Below are positions 10,204-22,560 of a stretch of DNA of 64,000 nt, in pieces. Every line of letters starts with the position of its first letter. Position 1 is the stretch's first letter. Source of the DNA: Amaurobius ferox. Taxonomy: Eukaryota; Arthropoda; Arachnida; Araneae; Amaurobiidae. The notes below the pieces were generated by a model that ran no database searches, was not told the DNA's origin, and was given only the letters and a program-made list of their open reading frames with translations. The DNA lies in contig OX578150.1 in NCBI GenBank assembly GCA_951213105.1, forward strand, positions 20,934,022 through 20,998,021, written 5' to 3'. Made by a program: the position numbers and the translations under genes.

Positions 10204-10604
10204 AATAAAATTGGTGCCTTAGACTAGGATAAGAATTATGTTTGGTTCACTAACCAAGGAAAATATTTTTTTGGAAAGATGGTAAAAATAAAGCAAATAA
10301 TAAATGTCAATATCTGCAATAATTTTTTTTCCCTAGTAATAAATAAATTTTTTAGAAGAAATTTTTAGAAGAAATTTTTAAGAAATTTTTTAGAAGAAAT
10401 TTTTAAACATTGGATAAAAGTTGAAACAGTTTCATTTGCCATGAAAATATGTGCTATTTTAATGTTATATTGATAAAATACAAAGAATTAAAATTTGTGA
10501 GAGTTATGTGTATATATATTTTTTTTGGTTTTTATATATATCATTGATTGCATTGTTACATGTAGACGAGGTTTTAAATTTTTGTTCGCTAATATTTTAC
10601 AATT
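10204..10604 (+). promoter_or_regulatory. Gypsy leader with primer-binding site and short tandem repeat
   Basis: TGGTGCC at 10212-10218 is the expected complement of a tRNA 3' end (..GGCACCA) and is the likely minus-strand primer site. At 10345-10405 the unit TTTTTAGAAGAAA is repeated about four times. The rest is AT-rich with no gene. The gag ATG follows at 10605. Confidence 0.6.
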
Positions 10605-11723
10605 ATGCCAAATACGGTAAATTCCAACGGTGCTACGGGCAATTCTTCCAATATTCCCGGGTTAACCTATTTATTAAACACTTTTGATGGCGAACAGGAT
10701 TGTAGCGCTTTTATAGAGCACTTTGAAGCTTTAAGCATCATTGGGTCATGGAGCGATGAGGAAAAACTCGCGATCTTTAAATCTAGGCTTCGTGGACAAG
10801 CTAACGATTTTTAGGTGAATTCTCAGCAGCTTAAGTGTGAAACGTCTTTCAAAAATTTCAAACAAGTTTTTTTAGACTATTTCTCAAAAGAACAATCCAT
10901 AACTTCAAAACAAATTCTTTTCTCCACAGCGAAGCAGAATCAGGGAGAAACGATAAAATCTTTAGCCCACAGAATTACAGCGCTAACGCTAAATTATATA
11001 GGTGACACGGGTGACAATGAATCTACTAGGCAAATTACAGACAAATTAAAATTAAGTAAACTTTTAGAAGCCCTAAATGCTGATTTTCAACGCGAAATTA
11101 TACGAGCAAACCCTCAAGATTTTAACAAAGCTGTAGAACTGGCTATTAATTTGGAACAAGCTAATTTAGCATTGGCCCCATCCCTAAACAATATTACTAA
11201 ACAAGATCCGTTCGAAGCAATTGATAATTTGCGGAGAGAACAGAATGCTTTCAACGGACAACTTATGCAGACTCTAATGGAGGAGATAAATAGTTTGAAA
11301 TTAAACAGACCTGTCAAACAAAATGAGATGCACACCCAGAAAATATGTATATGTGGATTTTGTGGGAAGAAAGGGCATTACATGAAAATATGCTATCAAT
11401 ACAATAAAGAAAGGGCAGCCCGTCAATATAACGACCAGCCAGATTATTCAGCCAGAGCGGTTTCGCCGCACAGAAACTTTTCGTATGAAAAAATAGACAG
11501 TCTCGCCCCCCGCAACCTTGGAACTCCTGCGAGCAAAGAAAAGGGGAGAATTTCTATTCAAGAAATAACAATGACAGAGGAGGTTTCACTAGGCCGAACA
11601 GAACGTTTGAAAATTCGCAAAAAGAGAGGGAAAATAGTACTAAGTTCGCTGATAGAGAAAATAGAAATGATAATTCCACGGAGAGAAAGAGGGAGTTTAG
11701 AAATTATAGATCTAGTGATTTAA
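10605..11723 (+). pseudogene. Gypsy gag polyprotein with an in-frame TAG
   Basis: The frame from ATG 10605 encodes a retrotransposon Gag capsid-like domain (LLNTFDGEQDCSAFIEHFEAL) and is stopped by TAG at 10812-10814. The same frame continues to 11723 with more capsid sequence and one CCHC knuckle, CGFCGKKGHYMKIC, near 11355-11396. The C-terminus is basic (RKKRGK, RRERG). Gag forms the particle that packages element RNA. The TAG could be a nonsense mutation or, less likely, a readthrough signal; the rest of the element is also broken, so mutation is the simpler reading. Pol lies in a different frame downstream. Confidence 0.8.
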
Positions 11724-11724
11724 A

Positions 11725-13295
11725 CTAGGGTCGAGAGTTTGCAAAAGTGCAGATATACATACAGAACGGGTCAAACTCTCAAGCAATATTACAAATCCCG
11801 ATAAAAATCTTGATTTAGAAACACATGAAATTGTAGCATCCGCGTCGAATTTTGAAAATATCCCAAATTTACCAACGACATATATACAAATTTATAAAAG
11901 TGATTATAGAATGCTTATTGATAGTGGCGCAAGTGTGTCCATTATGTCTTTTAAAACTTTTCAAAACATAAAGCAAAGAATTAAAATTACATATATTTCC
12001 CGCGCGGTAAAAATTTCGACTTTGAGTGGCCAGAATATTGATTATGTAAATACAATTGAAATTCCGTTCAAAATTAATGGGAAACATTTCAAACAAATAA
12101 TTTATGTAACGACAGCAAATTTCCCTAACACGTATGTCGGGATCCTTGGCTACGATTTTTTGAAAAGAAACCATGCTATTATTTATACACAAAAAAATGA
12201 ATTACAAGTGCTAAATGATAAAATCCCCATAAACCAGGAGTACAGGTTGCCACAAGCAGACGTACAATTAGAACATCAGGACGCCAAGATGAATAATATT
12301 GTTAGAGTCAAAAGTAAGATATCTCTGAAACCGAATGAATCAAAAATGGTACGGGTAGTATCGGACACTTTTTGCGAGGATAACACGCAGGTTTTATACG
12401 AACCCATTGAGTGTAATCAGAGATTGCAAATCAACTGCGCTGTTGTAAATATAGAAAATAATTCTTTTGATATACAGGTGCAAAATATATCTACTCATAC
12501 TTTAGATTTAAATAAACACATAAAATTGGGAGGATTTACACAGGATTTTGAAATTACAGAAAGATTCGAAAATAAAGCTACACAACAAAGGGTAGATATT
12601 AAGGAAACTATAAATTTAGTACAAGCGAGCCCTGAAATTATTCAGAAAAGGAGAAAAGATTTAAAACCAGAAGATTTTAATTTAGAGCATATGGAAAAAT
12701 CAACAAAACAAGATTTTCTAAAATTTATTATGCCGTATGCGGACGTTTTCTCGAAAAGCTTACAAACTCTTGGAGCAACTGATTTTTTTGAACCAAATAT
12801 TGAATTATCTCATGAGCATGCTATTTGTTCTAAACCGTATGATATTCCTTTCGCATTACACAATACGGCAAAGGAGCAATTTCAACAGTTAGAAGAGGCG
12901 GGGGTAATTTCTAAAACAAACAGTCCTTACGCGTCGAGTCTGCTCTTAGTCAAGAAAGAGGACAATACCTACAGATTTGTTTTAGACCTTCGGCTGATAA
13001 ACAATACTTCGATTTTATATCCTTATAAGATACCTAAGATAAATGACATCATTTCTAAATTGGCAGGATATGCGCTGTATGCAAAGTTAGATCTCCATAG
13101 TGCATTTAACCAAATTATCCTCCCGGAACGAATGAGAAAATATTTCGCATTTTTGAGCCCTTTTGGTTCATTTGAATATAATAGATTATGTTTCGGGCAT
13201 ATTTCGAGTGCACCCATTTTTCAAAAAGTAATGGATTTAATTTTAGGGGATTTACATTCACAGGATATTTTGGCTTATATTGACGATGTGGTAAT
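11725..13295 (+). pseudogene. Gypsy pol, N-terminal part: protease and reverse transcriptase, cut by copia insertion
   Basis: The reading frame is open from about 11725, upstream of the first ATG at 11911. The aspartic protease motif LIDSGAS is at about 11914-11934. After a linker, the reverse transcriptase begins near 12830 with EEAGVISKTNSPYASS, VLDLRLIN and KLDLHSAFNQI, and reaches the catalytic YIDD at about 13275. The frame is cut six codons later at 13295 by the copia LTR. The last five bases, GTAAT (13291-13295), are repeated at 26538-26542, where pol resumes in register. Relative to gag, pol is in another frame, as is common for frameshift-expressed pol. Confidence 0.87.
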
Positions 13296-14331
13296 TGACG
13301 GAATTATGTATCATATCCATAAGTTATATATTGAAAATTAACGTATAATTAAATTTCTGAAGCTGGTGATAGAATAACTATGAGCCACGAAATTCTGGTT
13401 ACACAACTTCGTTGAAATATTTAAAACAGAGTGTTGCAGCTATAACAAACGTTAGATAGTAGTTGTAGGAATACAAGTAGCAGTAGAAGTGTTAAATGAG
13501 AACAGTTCCAGTTTAAATCAAAATCACTTTTATTGAAGAGTGAATCCATTGTATTTGCTTACAATATATATCATGAAAACAGATAAGCAAAACACTAAAG
13601 CATACTATTTACAAAACATGAGCACTACAGCTCATATGAATGTTTTCAGTTATAGTTCCATGCTTAGACACGTTTCTGGTTTAAGTATTATTTACACAAG
13701 TAAGTGGAATAAAAGCATTTCACACTTACGTGACCACGTGCACTTTCCGACGCCACCACTAGCTGGGCACACGCTATGGCAAAAACTTTAAACTTTCCGG
13801 ATCAGCACTATAAAGTCCACAACACGGGAAACATGGTCTCCTTAACTGAGAACCATCAAAACTACTTAGTTTAAATATCCGCGTTCACCGATAAACACTT
13901 TATCGTAACTTTCGACAACATCGAAACATGACTTTACGAAGATCCGTCTGCCCGATCTAGATCCTTCTAGATCCTTCCATCGATCAGTATAAGCAAGCTA
14001 TCCAACGAGCTTTCCAAGCGATCGATCCGTCGATCAAAACGATCTACATTAAACCAGAGCGATCTACTGACAAAGCGATCTCACTTAAAACCAGAAAAGT
14101 GTCTAGCCTTTATATCCGAAGATGGGTGCGTTCCGGAACATAACCGTTGCCGGCAACGCCCTCTGGATATGCAAAACAGGATGCGTGAGCGGTGAGAAAG
14201 GTGATTTGCATGATCAGCCAAGTTTTGTCCACATCGCGATTCGTTCACGAGAACGGAATAATCATTTTAATAATGACGTCACGCTCCCGCGAAACGAGAA
14301 TCGCGATGTAAACAAAACCAAGTTTCTAACA
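13296..14331 (-). repeat. Copia 3' LTR
   Basis: On the plus strand it starts TGACGGAATTATG and ends TTTCTAACA. It pairs with 25498-26537. It contains GATC-rich direct repeats (AGATCCTTC.., CGATC..) around 13960-14080, and a plus-strand open frame (14122-14424) that is repeated in the other LTR and has no protein resemblance. Confidence 0.93.
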
Positions 14332-14346
14332 ATCGGCCCCCTCATG
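14332..14346 (-). other. Copia polypurine tract
   Basis: On the minus strand GAGGGGGCCGAT lies directly against the 3' LTR, the position and composition expected of the plus-strand primer. Confidence 0.7.
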
Positions 14347-15494
14347 CAAAAACACCAACTCTCGGCGCCCATGCTTTCATCCAACAAAAGGTTATTCTTA
14401 GAATCAAAGTTCTTAGTATCCTAAAAACATAATGTATGCATACACAAAATTTTATACATTAAAGAAATTTATAACACTTATAACATTTAGAAAGTGAATA
14501 GCCTTTTCTCAAAATGGCAACAATCAAATGAGTACACTTATCTATTATGCAGATCATAAGCATTTTTTAAATTACATGTTTAAGGATAACATAGTCAAAG
14601 AAAACAGTATAACCATACTATTGCCCTTTCTTAAGTACTAGCTCATACTGAAGAAAGCTATTTCTTTACTATTTTGAAAATTTATAACAAACATTAAGTT
14701 TAAAATTTAAAAGTCTAAAGATATCAAAAATTTTAAGCTCTAGAAAAATTTTAGGTATAGTTATCAATTTTAATATTTAAGATTAAAAATTTAAATTTAA
14801 ACATCAAAATCAAGTTGTAGAAAATTTAGTGTATAACTATGAAATTTAACATTTAAGATTAAAAATTTAAATCTAAACATCAAATTCAAGTTTGTAGAAA
14901 ATTTAATGTATAACTATGAAATTTAACATTTAAGATTAAAAATTTAAGTCTAAACATCAAATTCAAGTTTGTAGAAAATTTAATGTATAACTATGAAATT
15001 TAACATTTAAGATTAAAAATTTAAGTCTAAACATCAAATTCAAGTTTGGAGAAAATTTAATGTATAACTATGAAATTTAACATTTAAGATTAAAAATTTA
15101 AGTTTTATTATCTTAGCCCATGACTAGTATACACACTAAATACCCAATACAATGGCAATGATAATAAAAGATACAGAAGGTAAATATACATATGAGATAA
15201 ACACAGATTAAAAATTTTATGTTTCATATGAATTATATCAATAATGTACAGTCAGACACATATTTATTTACATAAGCGAAAATGCATTATGCGTGTAGTA
15301 AAAATGGATATATATTTTTTTTTCAAGTGTAATGTGAGAAAAGTAACAGTTCATTGTCACATAACAATATATATTCAAGATACATTTCATTTGTATCAAT
15401 GAGAGAGGAATAAATTATAAAATACCCTAACCATTTATACTTTGAAAATATGAAAAAAAATTTAAAGTAAAATTTTTATTTGAACAGTTAAATT
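14347..15494 (-). repeat. Copia 3' noncoding region with 77-78 bp tandem repeats
   Basis: The AT-rich region downstream of pol has no gene. Between about 14760 and 15112 a 77-78 bp unit recurs four to five times; the string AACATTTAAGATT occurs at about 14848, 14926, 15002 and 15079. The leftmost unit is the most diverged. Confidence 0.8.
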
Positions 15495-18221
15495 TTATAT
15501 TTTAAAGATATCATTACTAAATTTTAAAACTCTATCTTTAGTCATTGGCTTCGTGAAGTAATCTGCTACGTTATCTTTAGTATTAACAAAGTTAATTTTA
15601 AAAGACTCGTTTACAACCAAGTTCCTTTAATTCCACACCCAAAAGTCTTTTGACTTTTCCCAATTCTTTGATATCAAATTCTTTACTCAAAAGTGAAACT
15701 GTATGGTCTATATAATTTTGTTGTTTAGCAAACAAAATTATGTCGTCTACGTAAATCAGCATTAATACTTTATTCTGATATGTATAAGCACAGTTGCACC
15801 ATTTAAATTTTAAAAAGTTTAATTTTTTCAAAGTGGTGTCAAGCTCTGTATACCATTCCCTTCCGCTTTGGTGAAGGCCATATATTGCTTTCTTAAGCCA
15901 ACAAACATATTGAGGCTGATTTGGATCGACATATCCATGTGGTTGTTTCAAGAAAATTTTATCATTCAACTTGGCATAAAGATATGTGGACTTAATGTCC
16001 AGTTGAAAATGTTTCCATTTAAGTATGCAAACAAATATGGAGAAGAAAGCTCTGATTAAACTAAAATTAATCACAGGGCTAAACACTTCATCATATGAGT
16101 CCCCTTTTATCTGGGTATATCCTTGAGCTACTAGGCGAGCTTTGAATCGTTTAACATTTCCCCTTTCATCCTTCTTAATGGTATAAACCCATCTACTTCC
16201 TATAATTTTTTGTTGTGAGATGGGTGCAGGCACTAAGTCTCAGACACCCCTCTCTTGCATTGTAGCTATTTCATCATCCATGGCTTCTTGCCATTTATCG
16301 GACTGGGAAGATTCTAATGCCGATTTATAGCTCTTGGGTATAAAGATCTCAACATTGCTTGCTTCTGGTTTTCTTTTGATATCACTTACCCCCTTTTTCT
16401 CTCTAAAATTAAACATTTGCTGATCATAATGAATGTTAGCTTTTCCACAAAACTTTCTGACATCATCATGAGATCTCAGCCTTTTATTGTCACCTTTTAC
16501 TGAGTAGTAAATATCCGTCCTACTCCCATCAGGCCTAGGTACTGCTTTCCGTATCCAGTCAATATCTGAGCAGGGTGTCAGACCAGAATCAGCAGGAGAG
16601 TCCTCATCCCCACTAGATTTACTAGTGTCACGGCTCTCACCTGCTTCTTCCTCTGACACTCCTCTCAAGCATTCTGATTCCGAGTCAATCGACTGAGTAA
16701 CGTTCGATTTCCTCAAGGTGATTCCTTTAGGGTAATTAGGGCCCAGGACGCCTTCCGCTGCCACTCCTTCCTCAAACCTTACATTAGAAGTTTCCTCAAC
16801 TTTCTTTTTACCCGCTATATAAATCCTATAGCCTTTGGTGCTTTCGGCATATCCGACCATTATTCCTATTTGGGCTCTCATATCCAACTTATTTCTAATT
16901 TGTTTGGCTGTGCCCACATAGGCTTTGCACCCGAAAACTTTGAGGTGAGCAACGGCTGGCTTCCTTCCATAATATAACTCGTGTGGAGTTTTGGTTTTGA
17001 ACTTATGACATATTCTGTTCTTGGTGTGTGTAAAACACAAAATCGCTTCTGCCCACATTCTGTTATCAACCTGGCTTTGATCAAGCATAGCTTTCACACA
17101 ATCTAGTGCAGTCAGATTAAATCTTTCAGAAACCCCGTTCTGTTCGGGTGTATATGCATTTGACCTTTCTGATTTAATCCCCAATTTATTTAAGTATGCC
17201 TTGAACTGGTTGTGACAGAACTCCATACCATTGTCCGTACGGATACACAAAATCTTTTTGCCTAGCTGCCTCTCTTCCTTAGCTTGGAATTCTTTAAATA
17301 TCTTAAACACCTCTGATTTTTGTTTCATTATATAAACAAACACTTTCCGGCTGAAGTCGTCAGTGATTGTCAAAAAGTATCTGTTTCCGCCCATTGTAGG
17401 TAAGGGACCACACACATCCATATGGAGTAATTGTAAAGGTTTAGTGGACCTTATCCTACCAATTGGCTTAAAAGAAATTATCTTAGACTTTGCTAACTTA
17501 CAGTGTGTACAGTTAATTTTTGCATATTTTAGTCTAGGGAGTCCATTAGCCGCGGAAACTTTACTTGTCTGATATAAATAATCAGAGTTAATGTGGCAAT
17601 ATCTCCTATGCCAGAGTTCCGTTTTATTCAAAACCTCAGAAACCGCACAACTTGGTTTCTCATTAACCTTTTCCTTTGACCTCGACTTCACCTCAGAGTT
17701 ACGTTTACTTTTATTTATTCTAGGCAAATTTTTCATTTTGTCAATACTGTTTTTCTTATTTAGGGGTTTTCTATCTTTCTTAGAATTTTTATCCCTACCC
17801 TGATCCTTTCCTTTAGTTTTACGGTCTTCAATATTGTTATTTGCAGTCTGAACTTCGTATTGAGGTTTTAAAAAATATAACCCTTCCTTTCGCTTAGCAT
17901 AGAAGAATTTTTCTCCCTTTGGAGTGTAAAACCACAATACCCCATTAGCCCCTTTAAAAGTATACCCCTGTTCCTCAAGAACAGATGCGGCTAATAAGTT
18001 TCGTCTTAACTTAGGCGAAAACATTACATCAGACAAAACAATATTACTTCTTATGTTCTGAAACTGAACATACATTTTGACCGTACCGATAGCCTCAACT
18101 GGGCTCTCAATATCACCCACTGCTAGCAACATAGATGCACCTTTGCTTTCCTTAAATTTTGAGAATAAATTAATATCATTGCAAAAGTGCCGCGTAGCAG
18201 CGGTGTCAATTACCCAGCTGA
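15495..18221 (-). pseudogene. Copia pol: protease end, integrase, reverse transcriptase, RNase H remnant
   Basis: On the minus strand the frame begins at 18221 in the protease motif (WVIDTAATRHFC), continues through the GAG-pre-integrase HHCC region (LWHRRYCHIN..CTHCKLAKS) and the integrase core (HMDVCGPLP, FLTITDDFSRK, RTDNGMEF, YTPEQNGVSER with Glu). It then meets TGA at 16240-16242, where copia polymerases usually have Trp (GVxDLVP). The reverse transcriptase follows (GSRWVYTIKKDERG, KARLVAQGYTQ, YVDDIILFA near 15740). After LLGVELKEL the frame shifts at about 15608 into a short C-terminal piece (VNTKDNVADYFTKPMT), so roughly 300 residues of RNase H are deleted. The N-terminal protease and gag lie beyond the LINE insertion. 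Confidence 0.9.
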
Positions 18222-18312
18222 TGAATGATGAATGATATGAAGGTGGGTGGCTCCAGAAGAGCCTAGCACATCGACCAGAGGTCTATTGTACTACCCCAAA
18301 AAGTGAAGGTCT

Positions 18313-21300
18313 CTAAGAGAAGAGACCAGTAGGCGATGCAAACATAAGCAGGCACTTGACAGGAATGTCGTTCAGCTCCCAGGGTTCAATCACATGACGA
18401 CCAATGTGTTCGAATCTGTGAGCAGAGTAGGCCTCACATTCACACAGAATGTGAGCTGCAGTTTCTTCGCTGTAATTGCAGCCTCTGCAAAGCGAATCCT
18501 TGGAGACACCCATAATATTAAGATGTCTCTTGAGAGTGCAGTGCCCAGTAAGGAGCCCAACAGCTCTCCTGATGCCAGTTCTACTGAGTCTAAAGAGTTC
18601 CTTTTGACGTGCACTAGGGCAATTACAATTCAGAATTTTCGCTTGCCTTTGCCCTTTAGTGTCACGCCAGTTCTTGCATTGAAGCTTCCTGAAGATGTCA
18701 AAGACAATTCTTCTGATAAGATCATTGGGAATACCCAAGGCTGGCTCAGGGCCCACAAAAGGAGTATTAGAGCCTTTCCTAGCAAGTTCATCTGCCAATT
18801 CATTGCCAGGAATGCCCGAATGACCAGGCACCCAGTACAGAATGACACTATTATTACTAGCAATTTTACAGAGAGCTTTATAGCATTCCCAGACAAGGGA
18901 AGACGTCACAGTGAATTTCCCCAGAGCCATAAGAGCAGCCTGACTGTCAGAACAAATGAAAATCTGGCTATTCTCGTACTTTCTGTCATAGCAAATTCTA
19001 CAACACATAAGAATGGCAAATACTTCAGCCTGAAAGACAGTAGCAAAATTGCCAAGCGGATAAGATAGCTTAGTGCCATCATCAGGGCAGCAGACTCCCG
19101 CACCAGTACTAGTGCCAATCTTCGAGCCATCAGTATACCATACAAAACAGTTATGTTTATTGTAGGTTGGAGTCCTCTTCCAATCATCCCGCGAGGGGAC
19201 AAGAATTTCATAAGGCTTATCAAACGTAAATTTGACGTGTATGCCATCAGGTGGCATACAAAAATAAGGATGCCTAGCAACATTACTGTTAAGTTCACCC
19301 CAAGATAAATACCTTGAGTAATCTTTCCAGTGTTTCAGATATTTGAGTCTGTTCATGCAGATAAGTGCTTCTGCCTCAATACGCATATAGAGCGGATGCA
19401 AGCCAAGTAAGAGTTCAAGAGTTGCAGTAGGAGTGGTTTTCATGCATCCGGAGATTGCAATGCACACCATCCTTTGAAGCTTAACTAAATCAAGTTTAGC
19501 AGTTTCATTTCTAATTCTGGACCACCAAACAATGGATCCATAAGAAATGATAGGACAGACTATCATCGAGTAAATCCAATGAATAGCTCTGGGATTAAGA
19601 CCCCAGGTTTTCCCAATAGCATTCCTACAAGACCAGAAGATTCTTCTGGCTTTAGTTGTGCAGTAGTCCAAGTGTCTCTTCCAATTAAGTTCCTTGTCAA
19701 AGTAAATTCCCAAGAATTTAACCTCCTTGGAGCATATAAGCTTCTGCCCAAATAAGCAAATATTCCCAAGATTAAGTATGCGTTTCCTTGTAAACGCAAC
19801 TAAAGCAGTCTTCTGCGGATTAACCGTAAGACCTGCATTTTTACACCATGTTTCAACCCTCCTAAGAGCAGTAGACATCATGTCAGAGACAGTGTTGCCA
19901 AATTTGCCATTGGCAACGATGACAACATCATCAGCATATCCAATGCAAGAAACACCAGAGATATCAATGCTTTCCAGAAGAGAATCCACAACAAGACACC
20001 AGAGAATTGGTGAGAGCACACCCCCTTGTGGACAGCCCGAAAGTGCATGCACAGTCATACTTTCTCCAAGTAAAGATGCACAGATATACCTGTTAGATAG
20101 CAGGTTCTTAATCCAATAAGATATCGTGGTATCAACACCTCTTCTGTTCAGAGCAACAAGAATGGTGTCAATGGGTACTTTATCGAAGGCACCTTCAATG
20201 TCAAGAAAGGTAGCAAGAGCAATTTCCTTGGCATTGAGATTTCTCTCTAAAATAAAGGAGAGACTGTAAAGAGCAGTGTCCGTAGATTTGCCCATTTGAT
20301 AGGCATGTTGAGAACTGGACAAGGGCTTAGAGGCCAGAATCACTTCCCTTAAATACCTATCGATAAGTTTTTCAATAGTCTTAAGCAGAAAAGACGTAAG
20401 GCTGATAGGCCTAAAAGATTTGGCCTCATAGTAATTGTCCTTTCCAATTTTTGGAATGAAGATTACCCTAGTATGCCTCCACGCATTTGGTATATGACCA
20501 AGGGCAATACAAGCTCTGTAGATGTTGCAGAGAATAGGAGCAAGCATCTCTATTCCCTCCTGGAGAAGAATAGGAATGATGCCATCAGTTCCCGGAGTTT
20601 TATAGGGTTTATGGGAATTAATTGCCCATTTAACCATATCAAGAGTAACAATGCTCCTAGCAATACCCCAGCTATTGTCGTCAGACAAGGTGGAGCAAGC
20701 AATACCACTGTCATTCTGAACAACAGGATGAGAAACCGGAAAGTGAACTCTCAAGAGCTCACTAAGGGTCTCCTCACCAGTGACAGTAAAGTCACCATTG
20801 GGCTTCTTAACAGTGTTAAGTTTACAATTTCTGTCTCTAGCCATCAACTTAACAAGTTTTGCAACGGCAGGAGTATCATTAATACCTTCGCAGTATGTTC
20901 TCCAAGAATTTTTCTTGGCATCCCTAACTGCTTTATTATAAGTGGTGAGGGCAGATTTATAAGTCTGCCAATCACCATTCTTCTTGGCTCTATTAAAGAG
21001 CTTCCTGCATTTCCCACGCAACCGGCTGAGCTCACTAGACCACCAAGGAACAGTCCTTGGGGAGTCAGCTATGGTGGTTCTGCAGTTGCTATAAAAGGTG
21101 TCGATGATGGCCTGTTGCACAAAGTCAACAGCCAGATCCACGCTTTCAATAGAGGAATACTCACCAATATGATTCGCCAAATTGGCCCTAAGGTCTTCTT
21201 TGTAGGAACCCCAATTCGTCTTCCTAGGGTTCCTACCTTTGTCCTCTAAAACAGTTACAGGACCTTTAACAGAAAAGGAAATTAATTGATGGTCAGACAA

Positions 21301-22521
21301 AGATATATCATCTGAAACCTTCCAATCAATTACGGACTCAAAAGCAGAACTATTACACAGCCCATTGGTTGGGGCGCGGTAGCCCATTGGTTAGCGCGCT
21401 GGAGTTGCACTCGGTAGGCCCGGGTTCGATTCCAGCCACTGCCAAAACTGCCGCCGTGTTCATGCGGAGTACGATCACGTTAAACATGTGGGTCCGAAAG
21501 TCCTTCCGAGAGGTTGGTGGTAGGGGAAGGAGGGTACGGTCCCTGTGGATGCCTCCCCCACTGGGTTCCGGTCTAAATTGGGTGGCACTTCCCGACCGTC
21601 CAAACAGTTACCTTACACCTTTCTGGTAGGTCGGACGGTCTGGGTTTCAACAACAACAACAGCCCATTGGTTAGCGCGCTGGAGTTGCACTCGGTAGGCC
21701 CGGGTTCGATTCCAGCCACTGCCAAAACTGCCGCCGTGTTCATGCGGAGTACGATCACGTTAAACATGTGGGTCCGAAAGTCCTTCCGAGAGGTTGGTGG
21801 TAGGGGAAGGAGGGTACGGTCCCTGTGGATGCCTCCCCCACTGGGTTCCGGTCTAAATTGGGTGACACTTCCCGACCGTCCAAACAGTTACCTTACACCT
21901 TTCTGGTAGGTCGGACGGTCTGGGTTTCAACAACAACAACAGGCTAATATCTAAAACCTCGCGACGTTTTAAGGTCACAAAGGTAGGAGTATTACCCTTA
22001 TTAAGTAAATAGAGCTTATGAAGAAGGATCTGATTCAAAAGATCATCACCCCTACGGTTACAATTACTACTGCCCCAAACAGTATTATGGGCATTTGCAT
22101 CGCAACCAATGATCATTTTTTTACCATTGCAGTACTCAGTAAGATTAATAATGACCTTAGAGAGAGTTTCCTTATCTTCATAAGGAAGATAGGCAGAAGC
22201 AAAGATGTAATCCATCATATGTTCGTCAGTTTTAAGTTTCACATTGATAGCAACATTGTCACCATCAAGGAATTTAATCAGATGAACAGCATTGAGCTTG
22301 TTGCTAACAGCAATACAGGCTCTGGGTCTGGTACAGGATGTGTCATAAAAGACACTAAATCCTTTGATCCCTAGACCCAAAATCTTTCCATTACAGGTCC
22401 AGGGTTCTTGGATAAGAGCAATATCAGCTCTACCATTGAAAAGCCTTTTGCTAAGAATAGCAGAGGCAGATCGACTGTGATGCAGATTAATTTGCACAAC
22501 CTTAAGACAGCCCATAAACAA
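18313..22521 (-). pseudogene. Family Y ORF2: endonuclease, reverse transcriptase, RNase H, split by SINEs
   Basis: The ATG at 22521 starts an APE endonuclease (QINLHHSRSAS, ALIQEPW, IGCDANAHNTVWG). The coding sequence is interrupted at 21943-21361 by two SINE units and resumes with the endonuclease end (SDHQLISFSV). The reverse transcriptase follows: KPYKTPGTDGIIP, FRPISLTSFLLK, DIEGAFDKV, CPQGGVLSPILW and the catalytic IGYADDVVIVANG. RNase H has WYTDGSKIG, SDSQAAL and VPGHSGIPGNELADELA. The C-terminus has a CCHC-like motif, CRGCNYSEETAAHILC. The part from 21387 to 18313 is one unbroken frame of 1024 codons, so the SINE insertion is the only visible lesion. Confidence 0.9.
21371..21940 (+). 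repeat. Tandem pair of tRNA-derived SINEs
   Basis: Unit 1 (21371-about 21660) begins GGGCGCGGTAGCCC and has an A box (TAGCCCATTGGTTAG) and a B box (GGTTCGATTCC, 21423-21433), as in tRNA-derived RNA polymerase III promoters. Unit 2 (about 21661-21940) starts ten bases into the SINE, inside the A box, and has its B box at 21703-21713. Both have a ~200-bp body and end in (CAA)n. The units differ at about one base. A further partial start, CCCATTGGTT, precedes unit 1. The same SINE occurs at 54406-54690. Only a short ACAG overlap is visible as target duplication. Confidence 0.9.
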
Positions 22522-22560
22522 AAAGAAGAAAAGGGCACAGAAAGACTAGGAGAAAGAAAA

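Noticed and set aside
13960..14080. CRISPR-like or operator-like short repeats (GATC-rich) in the copia LTR
   Set aside because: Spacing is irregular, the setting is eukaryotic and the same string is in both LTRs; it is LTR sequence.
14122..14424. 100-codon frame in the copia LTR (also at 26328)
   Set aside because: It lies in both LTRs, has no protein resemblance, and in the second copy simply reads into gypsy pol.
18394..21249. Several plus-strand frames over the family Y ORF2
   Set aside because: All are antisense shadows of a 1024-codon polymerase frame.
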